Assembly: GCA_022579005.1 (NCBI GenBank)
Contig: MU401506.1
Coordinates: 1-64,000 of the forward strand
Direction: 5' to 3'
Length of the DNA: 64,000 nt
Source: Poronia punctata
Taxonomy: Eukaryota; Ascomycota; Sordariomycetes; Xylariales; Xylariaceae
Position numbers and translations under genes: made by a program. Of this stretch, positions 23,795-36,687 are shown in pieces. How positions within the stretch are numbered: position 1 is the stretch's first letter; every line of letters starts with the position of its first letter. Below the pieces are notes generated by a model, which searched no databases, was not told where the DNA came from, and saw only the letters and a program-made list of their open reading frames with translations.

Positions 23795-26700
23795 CCCGAT
23801 GCCGTTTCCTGCTCCGAAAAACAAGCCTAAGTTTGGGTCGTTGTCTGTGACTCTGATTGCGTGTCTGGTCGGCGGGCTAGAGTCTGAGGCCTGTTCCCCT
23901 GTTTGTTGCGCCAGTTTGGAGCCCGAGGATATATAATTTCAGTACCTCGGAGCGACCTTGCCCGTCGCCTCGTTTCGCTGCCGTCCGGTCGAAGTGAAAG
24001 CGCTGCGTGCCGTGCCAGGTTCATTTGACAGACGATCTTCCCAAGTTGTTAGACTGGACGAAGGCTTGAGCCCAATCGCAAGTGATTCGACGGTTATTGC
24101 TCCAGGGTTTGTGTTATGAGTGAGTTGCTAGACTGAGTCACTAGGGGAGATACGGGAAGAAGTCGAATAGAGACGAGGGAAGAAGAGGACAGGGGTTACG
24201 GGGAGGTAGGTAAGCCTGAGGAGTATGCCCCACAGGAATGAAAGACTATATCAGATGGGAAGGAAATATTGGTGAAGAGGGAACCGGCAGGTTGATATTG
24301 TGACGAGGTCTGGGTAGAAAAGGATTCCGAAAAGAGACCCAGGAATATGGTACGCATCGGTCCTTATGTCTAAAAACTGATGGCGGCCGGCACGGGCTCA
24401 TCTAGATACAAGCTAACCTAAGTCTGTATAAGATCCGTATGGATAGTTTTACTACCTACCGTAAAAGACGGGGTGTGATGGTCGGCATTAGGGCAAAGAG
24501 CGGGTTTTAACAAACATACTGTTTGTACTAAGTAAAGGTAGACTAGTAAGGTATACCTATAATGATAGTATGTTTATTAAGAGGTAGGTAGGTAGTCTAG
24601 GTACAGCATATCATCATCTTTTTCTCTGTTGGTCGTGGTAGGATGTATGCGTGTGGTAGACCTGTACCCTACGTATGTAGATGCACGTACGTGGACGGCA
24701 CCAGAGGCAGCTAAGGTTAGTTGCTAGAGCTTGGTCCTTCTCATTCTCCTTCTTATTACCACACATAAGTACTTGTATGTGTACTTGTATATGTAGGATG
24801 TAGCAGGTACATGCATATATACTTGTACATGGTAAATATAGAGGTGCTCCGACTGTGACAAAACGACTCTAACCCCTTTATCTCTTTGATACATAGTTGT
24901 CCACGCTGTAAAGCATCGGGCCATGAAGCGGGTACATGGAACTAGAGATAAAATGTTAGATCTAATAAGTATCTAATACTTGGTAATATCCTTTCTCGAT
25001 CATACGATGGGGGGTATTTCCTAGCCTAAGGTAGGTGGTTATCTTGTATGTACACACGTAGTTACGAGTTACCTAGTCCATATTTATAGGGCAGACAAAT
25101 GTTGATGAAATATCCCCAGTCTACCAGCTATTTCATACATGTTCATCTCCTTTCCAGTTACTGTATTGTTACCTATTGGCTACAGCGAACCCGTTACCAA
25201 TTTCAACCTGTACCACTCACTGTAAGCTATAAAGTTAAAATACTATATCTACTCCGAGGGCTCATGTAAAAGCCCCTGTGAGCCAAGCATCATTTCACCT
25301 GTGCCCTTGTGGGGGACATGAGCAAATGCAGCAGACATACGTGTAACAAGTAGGGCAGGCTAAGTACCTAGATACTAATGGCCCAAAGGGTTATCTGGGC
25401 TTTCCTAGTATCCCTGCTAGTAACTTTTTTAGTGACAAGGTAAAGTCTCATACCACAGCTTAGCACGCTAATAACAACATCAGCGGGCATACAGGCTACA
25501 AAGAAGTAATGCCATAAAAAGACAACGCGATTCCCGGACCCTGTTCGTAACAACACAAAAGACCTTGATACTTGGAGGATCTATTATTAATAAAATAAGT
25601 AATAGTTATTAAGGAAGATCCAGTTTCAAAAGTACCGACCTCGTTGTTGCCAAGCAAGATTGGATATGGGCAAACCCTTCCGGAGTCGTGTTGTGGCCAG
25701 TTGCAGTACCTAAGTAGTCAAGCCCTCAAGGTATTAGTACCTATACCCTTAAGGCAGGCCAACTACACGTACATCTTGAAACAAGTTAACCTACACCCAT
25801 ATATGTACCTCATATACAAGCACGACCCCATATTGAATCCTACTCTCTCGACGTTATGTGGACTAAGGTAGGTATTTAATATAGTGCCCGTTTGTTTAGA
25901 GAGAGGCAGTCCCTCATTTTTCTCTGTCGGCACACCACTTGGTCATCTTCTTACAACTTGCTAAGGTACCTACCTAAGGTATGTAAATACCTGTACCAAG
26001 CATGCGAGTACTCTTGCGTAGACAGTAGGGAGGTATGTAGTGTAAGGCAACCAAGTAGACTGCTAATCACAAATAACCTTACACTGCTGGGTTATAAAAC
26101 TGAAATGGAACTGAGGTCTGCGCCTTTGCGAGATTGCGTAGTGTAACCCCAAGCCTACGTACGAGTACATTAGATAGTACTGCTGACCTAAACTAGGAGG
26201 TAGGTGCTATATTGCACTTGCTATGACGACTGCGACACAAATAACATGGAAATTATCAGAGCAAAGCAATTGAACCACGTAACCTCGAAGGATCCTTGGA
26301 TCCCTAATTGAAGGGCTGGGGCAAGTGAAAGTACTCGTAACGGGGCAATTTGGTTACCAAGACAGACCAGGAGATACCTACTAAAGTCTAAAGCCATCAC
26401 AGAACACAGAACGCAGAAGCGCTAACAGGACGGGTGCCGAAGAAACGACCTAACCTAGAGTAGGATCGCCTCTTCCCACGCGGAGATGTTCGCACAGCAC
26501 CGACTGCTACACGTAGTTTCCCCACGTCGACCTTAATCTCGTAAGGCGCTAGATAGTGACCAAAGGACCTAATTCCCACCCAGGGTGCTAGCCAGGCGTG
26601 TCAGGGTCATCTTCGTCCTAATAAGAGTTTAAAACACAATAGGTCTAGTAGAACGGAGGGATGGCGTTGGCGTTGCAACCAAAGTCCATCGGGCATAGCA

Positions 26701-29700
26701 CCGACCCGACTCGAGGGCTCACACCAAGCCACTTGGTTAACCTACATAGTACATAGGGCAGGACCGTTTTGTGTGTCTCGTAAGCACCAAATGCCATGTG
26801 TCATGGGGGCCTAGGAAGGACGATACTGTAGGTACGGTATCATCGCGTGTCACGAACTATATCATCAATTGTCCCACCCGTTCGCCCATGGCGACGATAA
26901 GGGCGCACTGCAAGGTACTGCCTTATTCTCGGGAACTGCTGACTTCAAAGGTATGCTATAGCCTATAGCCTATAATTACCCAAGCCCGCCGACAAGCGCG
27001 GCAGCCACGCTTGTCCCGAACTATATCCAACCCTCGTCATTTGCGGCCGACATCAGAGGCCAGCTGACGGAGCTACCTCCGAGTACAGTTTACATGCTTC
27101 ACCTTGTAGGCTTGTACCCCCAACAGCACGAATGTGATGCGATAAAAGTACCGCTACCCCCCCTGGCGTCCATCCTTCAAGAACCCTGCTGCCCTGGCCA
27201 GCCTGCCACGCCTGCTGCTTACTCGTTTCCCCCAACCCACCTAAGATAGAGGTTAAAATTCTACTACTACTACTCGTTTCCCCAAGCCTTTCTTGAACGC
27301 GATGGGTTAGGGTATATTCATATTAGTCATGTTATCCTTACTGTTGGTTTGCGAATCCCCCATTCCCCTTTGTGTACCCTCCTCCACCAGTGTGCTCGTC
27401 CTCGGAGATATATACCTACTGTCGCTCAGACTATTCAAATGCGGTATTAGCTTGGGCATCCTTCGTCCCATGTTCCTGCCAGCGCCTGCCACAACGTCCA
27501 CATTGCGACCCCAATTCCCCATACCTGCCAGGGCCCATTCTTGGCTCGAAAGTCGACCAGATTCCACCAACCATTGATGAAGAATTGCCGGGACATGCTA
27601 CGGTTGGATAGTTGACCCGTATCACCTGGGGCGATACCATGGTCTGGGAAGACCCGCGCCTCGATACGATCGAGCTACTGTCGACGTTTTTCCTAGTATG
27701 AACGCTCGTACGCACCCCCCCATGCTACCAGATCGACGTTTTCCCTATCATACTCCCAGTTGACCCATATTGAAGGATAATCTCTCAAGCGCCAGGCTAG
27801 ACCACCTCTATCGCTAGACACCCGGAGATATCCAAAACCCAGTAGCATGGATCTTCTCGAACTGCGGTGCATATCCTGGCGACGTCCAGTTTCACCCCTT
27901 CTTCAAATGGGGCACGTTTATACATAGTACCTGAGCAGCTAACCTATGCATTATTATTGCAGATTTGATCTACGTGGACGGTCCCTTTTTCTGAATAGCA
28001 TGTCTGCTCCGACATGGCACAGCATCCGGCAATCGCTTGGCGAGACGACGCCCAGACCTTTGCCTGACCTTTCAAAGAGCAAGCCACGGTGACACAGCAT
28101 GATGAGCACGGATTGTGACTCGGTGAGCGTACCATACCCAGCCCTAGGCCGGACAAGTCTAGAGATTCTGGTCTGCTAGGTTAAAGGCAACCGACTACCT
28201 ACAGTAGTAATCCTCCACGGCTGAATAATTTCCATACAGTTATTTATTCTACCCAGTAGCATCTAGCTTCACCTTCTGAATGGGGTGCCAATGGTGCGAT
28301 GCGAGGGACCGAAGTAGGTAAGAAATTGAAGATTAGATGGTACTGATTTCTATTATTTATTGCGTAGACAAGGAGTTACGTACAGATAACGAAAAAATAC
28401 AAAGTCTAACTACCTATCCCACTCTACTCTACATGCCACTAGACTCACTACTCTAACAAGAGTAAAGCGTTAGAGGGCTATTTATAATGAAGCAGTAATA
28501 CAACCTGTACGTATGTACCTACCAGTACTGCGTTTCACCAGGCGCTACCTACGAGTACGAGTAGGCTATTCTGCACAGTAGAGTTGGGACAAGAATCGAG
28601 CTGGAAACCCGTGGCTTAGATACCTATCTGCCGTCCAAAGATTGGGACAGTGACGAGGGGAAAGCGTGGTACACATACCTATTAGTACGTATAGACAAGT
28701 ATACGTAGGCGTTTTTGATTTCGAGCCAGTGCCAGCAGGGTGCAAGGGTTAGGTTAGGACTCTAGCCCATCTCTGCCGGTAATCTAACGATGGAACACGA
28801 TGGCATTAGAGATCTCGACAAGAGGGAGATCACCAGAAGAACCCCCTGGCACCCTGGGTCTCTTTCGAGCCACCCTAGCTCATGGGACGTGTACACCCAC
28901 CCATGGGACTAGGGCTGGGCTGTGAGATGAAGTCATCTGACACACCCATGGTAGTTCCTAGTCTATATTCATCTCGTCACCCAACCAAAGGAAATCATCA
29001 CTAACGCTTATGAGTATAGCATTCCTGGACGACTAATCAGAAGAACGAGAAGTAAACGAGAAGCGAGCTTCGAGATGTGGGATGCGAGATGCGAGATGCG
29101 AACTCGGCCAGGCCCGCCTCGTCGAAATACTTTTGGTTTGAGATCAGACCGTCCGGACTCTAGACACACCTACGAGTAGGCAGAGACCAAGGCTAGGCGC
29201 CTATCTAGAACTTCAGCTCCATCGATCGCCCAAGCGCCTAACCCAACCCAACGAGCGACCCGACAAAATGGATAAAGAGGTACTGGATTTACCTTCACCA
29301 ACTTTGAGGGCATATGTACCTAGGTAGAAAACTCTAGGTTAGTAAGCACTTGTCGTACGAGGCACATAACCTACCTGCATATGTACACGTATAGCTAAAG
29401 TACCTAACTATCATTACTTTTGTATCCTCAGAGTTGACCAAGAATATTCCGTTCGTCATCCCGTACGTTGAAATATCAATCGCTATACGAGCAAACATCT
29501 CCAAGAAGCTCACCCAAGGTAGTATGTATGTAAGCCAGCCTGGTCTCGCACAGCTAGATGGGCCGCTCTAGCTACTAACTCCCTGATTATTTAACCAGAA
29601 CACAGCTACCTGGTTTAAATTACATCTAACCTAGGTTAGCTGGTTGGCCATTTTCATCATCTCAAAATTCAACCTCGATTTCCCTATCTCCTCGCAATAA

Positions 29701-32700
29701 GATACTTGGGTAATACTTGGGTACATTAGATATTCTGATAGATACCTACGGGCCTGAGAAGTATTGATACCTCCTTTGCATATAGGCAGGTATGTACTCA
29801 TTCCATCTTGTTACTAATAATACAAATAATTAATATGTGCTATTCTTGCTCTTGGGGTCAAGATAGTCTACGGATAGACTGAGTAGGGACCTACGTGTAT
29901 CTTCATGCAAGAACGACTCACCCCACTTGTGAAGCCCATGCCAGCCTGCGCGCCAAGCTGCAGGGCCGAGGCGACTAACAAAGCCACTTCGTCTATGATG
30001 TGGTGCGAGGACTGTGAACCCTTGGCAACCCTTGCTTTTCTTCTTTTTCTCTTCCCCCTTATTAGGTAACGAATTGAAAATAAAACGATGGGGTGTGTAA
30101 CGAAGCGCATCGTGACAACTTTCAAGCATACCATCAATCAATATAAGAGTGTAGCTACAAAGATAGAAAGGTAATAGGTAGGTGTCCACGTGCTTTTGCA
30201 GTGACGGGTTTTACCTATGTATCTATTTCAGAACCGGCTTCGGGTACTCGGGACCTAAATTCTAGCCCGCCTTATCCAATAAGAATATGAGAATATCTGG
30301 GCATATACTTCTACCCTGCAGATTAGAGTGCCCTTTTCTCTTTTCTCATTTGATATTAGTAGCGGCTACTTCGGAGATTTCTACGGACTCGGGCGCCACT
30401 GTAACTCCAATTCTCCAACCGAGCCAACAGAAAACATAGCCTATCGAAGGAGGTGACCCTACCTCGTACACCTATTTACTTCTATTTTACATTAAATACT
30501 ACCAACCTTCCGAGACGAAGCAAATCACCTAACCTAATGACACAGGCTGACTCACGTCTGTGAGATCGTATGTAAGGTAAATAAATGGATGTCGGTTTTG
30601 TAGATAGACAACGTCGGCTGACACCGAAAACTGGAGTATAAAACCACCCATCCCATCCATTCTAGCCATACGATCTACCCTTTGCATAACCTGCCATGAG
30701 ACAAGATGGTTGAGATACTACACATACATCATGTACTGTGGCAGGTGTTCTGTATCTACGTTGATAAATGGTCTTGCTTATATATTACCTACCTCACCTA
30801 CCTTCGCTACCGCACCATCTGTTGGGATCTTGCAAATCAACCGACTTACATACATCATAAACTAGGTTAGTCTATTCTACGTGTTTATTCCCAACGGCAC
30901 TTTTCTATTAATCAGAGAACTCATTTGATATGCAGCTAGTTTTTATTTACCGCCTGTTCGTCTTTCGGAACTTTGGTTTCCCTTTCGTATCCCCTCGCCT
31001 AAGCACATTACATTACGTTCGAAACGGCGGTCGGGCGTATTGAGATTGAGATTACCTACCTGCATATAGCATATAAGCATACCTATAGCGCATATGCATT
31101 CTCCCCCGTCCGTCCGTGCCGCAATCTATTTGCAAACAGCTTTTTCTTAGATTGCCTGCCTTTATAAACGGAATAGCTGCGTGTAGGTATGTGCAGATAC
31201 AAGTAGATATTGTAACCTTGTCGACCTAATGATCGATCTCCCCTCCAATTTCTTCGTCCCCATGGTTTTGGATAAGATCGACAATGTAATCCTGGGGAAC
31301 TTCTGTATCGGACTAACTGTTATTATATCTTATTTCTAGACTAGACTAATCGTTGTTCTGCACGTCCCGCTAATTATAGCTATGTATGTCGTAATGGGAT
31401 TTTACAGATCCTGCATCGACCCAGGGTTATTTACGTGTACTTGCCAGGCCTTGTAACGTGGGTACTGTCTGACTATCTGTCTATCTGTCGTGGGCTCGTC
31501 GTCTGTATGTGTACAAGCTAGATTCCATCTTATTACGTGAAATGTAAGCATGTATAGGGAAGCGCCGTAGCTACACGTTTACCCTGGAGGGGAGAGCGAG
31601 AGAGAAGTTCTATCCTTGTTCCTTCCTTGCCATTGCAACAAACAAACACAAACAAACAAACAAACGTGGATCCCTCTTACTGCTGCTGCAGGTCAGATCC
31701 TTCCGTTCGAACAGGTGAGTCTGACTCCCACGAGGGGACTGCGAACCACATTTATTTCTGTAATATATGCAACCTATATGCTTGTATGTAGGCCGGCCGG
31801 AACGAACGAAAATAAACGAATGACGGCCTACCGATCATGTTTGCTTTGCTCCGCACTCTTTTCTTTGATTGATTGCCGAACACACCTATCGCGCTTCCAG
31901 AATGCATGTATCTATGTATGGATGGATGGATGTCTGTATTTATGTATGTCTGTCTGTCCTGCTGCCGTCTTGAGTCGAGAGCGTTCACTTCTCCGTCGCC
32001 GCATTAGATGGAGAGGAGGTAGGTAAGCTGGGTATGTAGGCATTTCTTGGCCATCTCTTGCTTCTCTACTCGTGGATCGTGGATATTATACGTTTACGAG
32101 TAGGTAGGTATGTACCATAATTGCACGGTGGCCAGGTCTCCGGTCATGTTGTCGACAACGCAAAGTAAAGCATGATGCATGCGTATATGTACTTTATTCT
32201 TCCCGCTTTTGTTTTTTCTACCCCCAGAGACAGCAGGATAGATATGTCTGTCCTTTCGATACAGGTACTTTACCGTTGTTCATTTTGTATCTATCTACCT
32301 CTTCAAGGTTACCTATGTAGACTCGGTGTAGGTACAACAAGACGGGCTCTGCAAAGAACAATATCAAAGCTCATTCGACAGGGGGAATACATGCAACCTG
32401 CTCCACTAACGACACCCAGTATCTTGCAGATCACACACTAAACGAACATCGCAGTGCATCAACATCATCATAGCCTTCAGGTCTCACCTCCGTCTGTACC
32501 GGTCTCCTGTCCTCAATCCCGATCTCCGTCCTCCGGCTCCGACACTTTCCTTTCACCCTACCCCTTCCCTTGCCCCTGTAGTTATCGCGAAATAATCGCG
32601 AAATGACAGGTGCACCACGGACATGTACACCTACCTGTATCTTTAATACTCTACATCAGGTAAGGGGGAAGTCACGGCCATGGAAAGTCTGGGTCTACCA

Positions 32701-35700
32701 CTGACGGGCAGCGGGCAGCAGACCAATACAACAACAAGTAAAGCAATCAATCAATCGAGCAATCCCAGCTTTGATTGTATTCGTGCATTGACAACGATAC
32801 ACTTTGAAGCGCTCTGGCCCATTATGAAGCGGCCACATGCAGAACAATCATGACGCAGTGCAACAGAGCCGTCTCACGAGCCACCGGCTCCTCTTCTCTA
32901 CTCCTGTGAAGACGGCACAGCTTTCTTTGTTTTTGGCCTTTTTGACGGCGCCACCCGGGCCATGGCCAGCCGACTGGATTGCATAGGTCGCATCCAAAGA
33001 TACCACTCTAGTTCCCCACAATCTTGTATGCTCGCGATACGCGAATCCAATGGAAAGAGGTGAGTTGAGTATGGCAAGAGCGAGCTGCTTGCTTTGCTTT
33101 CCCATCCGGTCACGTAGCTCAAGATGAACAAGGAGAGACACCGGGCCTCCCGAAAGCGACCCTAGAATACGGTTCTCTCAGGGGCGAGAACAATCAGCAT
33201 ACCTATACTATAGGTAGGCAGTCTGTATTGTTACCAACCATCAACGGCTTGCCTTATTCATCCCATCCGCCTGCCTACCTACCTTTGCAGCGACCGAAAG
33301 GCCAAGGGCGAGCACTTCAGCTGGGCCCCGTGCGCGCTCCATAGGACTAAGCAACTAATATAAGCCTGCGCACGCACACACACGGGCGCACCAACCCTCC
33401 CTGCTTCGGCACTGTTAACGTCCGACTGGTTGCCACGTTTGCGTCTTACCTACCTCTGTCCGTTTGCACCCTCAAATACCTTAGGCACTTGCCTACCTTG
33501 AGTTTACAATTGCATCTAGTGCCTACCCCGACACGTAGTTCTAGCAGCCGTGCCTTCTACACCATAGAGCTTGCCAAAAGACCGCAACTTTGCCCCTGTC
33601 CCCCAAGACCCCAAGTCTTATGAAGGAGCGAATTACGGGGTCCAAGGGACAAGAAAAGGCCGCAATCAATTATTCAATCGAACAATCATTCCCGCAACAA
33701 GCGCCCCCCCGAACCCATTGGCTCGGCGCGAGATTAGTTCAGTGTCGCACTCGGTTCCGGGCCGTTCGTCCTACAACAGGGGACAATGTCGAAAAAGCGT
33801 GAAAAAACACAACGTCGCCCCCTGCTGCCCCGGGGTACCCCCTAGATAGTTCCCCTGTCAGTGTTTGAGTGATCTACGGACAACTGGAGCACGACGGGTA
33901 TGTATGGGTCTTGGCTTTGGAGATGATGGTACCTGGCTCTGGGTTGCCTAGGTAGACCGAGCGATGATCTTTTTGAAACCCTAACCTAGGTGATTGCTGA
34001 CAGGCTACAGCCAGCTATTGACATTGCACAATGCATTGCAATGCCAGGTCAGGTGTCTGGGCCTAGTCAGCCGCCTATCGAGCCAACGACACCACGGTTG
34101 ACGAAACGCCCAGCTTGGTTTGTTTGATGACTCATACATGTATTATCTTGACACTTCAGACGACAAGGATATCCCCTCTTCGGAGGGGATGGCCCGGATG
34201 GGTACCTTGAAATACAGGCCTACTACTTTCTAACCAAACCTCAGCTCATGGCAGTCAGCCGGCCGTCCAAACTACAACACACGCCATGGGCTCAAGATAT
34301 ATGATACAAACCACTCCGTTCTCCATCCCCAGACCAGAGACTCCAGAGTAACCTGTACATACTCCAACACTCTCCATAATTCCGAGAAGAGAGAAAAAGC
34401 ATGTGTTACGTTGACCAACGCCCCGCTTCATCTCAAGAAGGACGAAAGGTATGCCGCGGGACGTTCCCGCCTTCATCGCCACATTCTTCATGCATCCTTC
34501 CCGCCGTTACATACACATATACGCACAAATGAGCCCTACATTGATCCATGATGGATTAGGGGGATTCAAGGTGGTATTACATGGATTATACCAAGGAAGT
34601 CCTATCCAACGGCTCTCTAGATTCATCATTCAAGTGTCGCGACATGTGCCAATCTGGCAAAACCATTGGCCGGGTGAGACCTCCGGTTAGTCACGTGCCC
34701 GATATCACCATATCTGCAGCAACCGAACATCTCCCGTCATGCACCGCAAGCGATGCAACAATCAATAGCGAAATGAAAAACGTCGAGGCTCTCCATCCCG
34801 GATCACCATTTTTCCGTATTTCCGCGCCTGCGCCAGCAGCATTTTCAAACAAAAGAAATGCTTACATACCTTAAATTACTATGCCGATGTAAATATTTCC
34901 CTCCTATTTCCACCCGGCATGGCCGTAACCCCGGCCCCCTTGTTCTTGGCTTCTCCATATATCGCCCAGGCAATCCATACAAGTAGGGAGATTTATCCCT
35001 GTCGTTTGAGACCGGCCGCATTCGCGGATTCACGGGAGGCGGCAGGAGAGTTGCAACAGTGGCGACGCCAGCCGGGTCGTACGCGTACTTGCAGGGCGTA
35101 ACATATTACAAACCAATTTACCACCCCATGTCCTTTCTCCCGCTTGCTACTCGACTCGTACACAAGAAGGGCGAGTGCTACGGCCTGGCCTGCCTATATA
35201 CTTGAAGGAAGCATGAATCTACTTACATGACATGACATAATATCATGGTCTTGACATGGCCTGCTTGTCTTGTCTCTTTTATCTCGGCATGTAAAACAGC
35301 CCCGAAGTACATAAAACAGCCCTCAAGTACTGGAATAATCATAAATAAGGTTATTCTCTGCTTGGCAAAAGGTGTGCTATATACCTCCAATACATGTAGA
35401 ACTTCCCCAAGTGCGGTGTAGTGCGGTGTGGTGCGTGCGGATAGACGGGCAATAAGACAAGCACACAAACATCATGTGTTAAGAGTAGTAAAGTATTGCC
35501 ACGAGAAAGGCAAGTAATTGAGTCTTTTTTCTCCGTTCTTCTTTCTTGCTGTTGCTGATACTGCTGCTGCTACTGCTACATACCAAGGATACCAAGGCCG
35601 TACGCACAGACAAACTGGGCGTAAAAGTAAGAAGACAACATGAACATAGTCTAGGGTACCTAGGCAACTGACCGAGTTTTTCGAGTATTATACTTACATA

Positions 35701-36025
35701 CATACCTAGGTAGGTAAGTAAGTAGGTAAGCAAAAAAAAAAAAAAAAAGGGAGGAGAGAGAATAAGAGGAAAGAGAAAGGAAAGAAAGAAAAAAGGTATG
35801 TTATAATTAAGAGGAGTACTTATTTACTTGTACTAGAGATAGAGATAGGATTTTAAGTTTTAATACAAAAAAAAAGCTAAAAAAACAGGGGTTAGTAAGT
35901 AAAGTAAAAGTGAAGTAAAGTGGAAAAGAGATTTTATAAAGTAACACAAGTTCAAGGTAAGGAATAAATACGTACTACACTTAGGTTTTATAAGGAGGGT
36001 TTCTTTTCCTAGTAAAAGTAAAAAA
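23795..36025. other. Gene-poor region of about 12 kb
   Basis: I find no supportable gene here. Open frames are short, overlap on both strands and lack domain motifs; the longest (29830-30189 minus, 31616-32026 plus) are low-complexity or simple-sequence translations. The DNA is rich in short CTACC/TAGGT and TACGAGTA-type motifs, often in tandem pairs. Simple repeats include an AAAC run at 31640-31665 and 17 A at 35732-35748. From about 35730 the plus strand becomes strongly purine-rich and leads into the satellites at 36026. Genes with many very short exons or non-coding RNAs could be missed by eye. Confidence 0.5.
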
Positions 36026-36120
36026 GGAAAGGAAAGGAAAGGAAAGGAAAGGAAAGGAAAGGAAAGGAAAGGAAAGGAAAGGAAAGGAAAGGAAAGGAAA
36101 GGAAAGGAAAGGAAAGGAAA
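36026..36120 (+). repeat. GGAAA satellite, 19 perfect units
   Basis: Nineteen uninterrupted GGAAA pentamers, all purine on the plus strand. The apparent frame on the other strand (FLSFP repeats) is only a translation of this satellite. The perfect copies suggest recent expansion or ongoing slippage. Confidence 0.98.
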
Positions 36121-36139
36121 TAGAAAAGGAAAAAGCAAA

Positions 36140-36223
36140 GGGAGAAAGGGAAGAGGAAAAGGGAGAAAGGGAAGAGGAAAAGGGAGAAAGGGAAGAGGAA
36201 AAGGGAGAAAGGGAAGAGGAAAA
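36140..36223 (+). repeat. 21-bp purine minisatellite, 4 perfect units
   Basis: Four exact copies of a 21-bp unit begin with GGGAGAAAGGG and end with AAAA, again purine only on the plus strand. It sits 20 bp after the GGAAA satellite. Together they form a polypurine tract that could adopt triplex (H-DNA) structure. Confidence 0.97.
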
Positions 36224-36656
36224 GAAAAGGAGGAGAAAAGATTGTATTATATTCTTTAATATAATATATATATATGTGTGTGTGTACTAAATACTTACGG
36301 CATACAGGGCAGAGAGGTAAGCTAACTAGCTAGCTACATGAGCTAGGTAGGTAGCAATATAATGTACACCTTAAATCTTTAAAGGGTAAAAGGTAGGTAG
36401 GTGATATTTTGACAGGAGGGTTCTTGCATTGTGGCTTTCTTTTTTTCCCCCGCCGCTTGCTTATTTTATATCGTGCTACCCCCTTGAAGCTTTTTTGCCT
36501 GGTCTTCAGTGTAGCTAGCTATTCCTACCCATCCCCGTACTGCCCGGGGAAAGAAAAGAGAGAAAGACACCTCCCTCCCTCCCTCCCCGCTAGTATATGT
36601 CTAGATTAAATTCTACCTTGAAGACTTGATCATTGAAACTATCCCTAGTGACACTG

Positions 36657-36685
<29 letters not shown>
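36657..36685 (+). repeat. Poly(A) tract of 29
   Basis: An uninterrupted run of 29 A. It could be the tail of a retroposed sequence, but I could not find a target-site duplication or a recognisable body upstream, so slippage is an equally good explanation. Confidence 0.95.

Positions 36686-36687
<2 letters not shown>

Noticed and set aside
29830..30189. 119-codon minus frame
   Set aside because: No motif, mixed composition, overlapping frames on the same strand; not above chance for the region.
35860..36138. 92-codon minus-strand frame with FLSFP repeats
   Set aside because: It is the translation of the GGAAA satellite and adjacent purine DNA; an open frame is forced by the repeat.
36657..36685. 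Poly(A) tail of a retroposed gene or SINE
   Set aside because: No target-site duplication or recognisable upstream body could be found.
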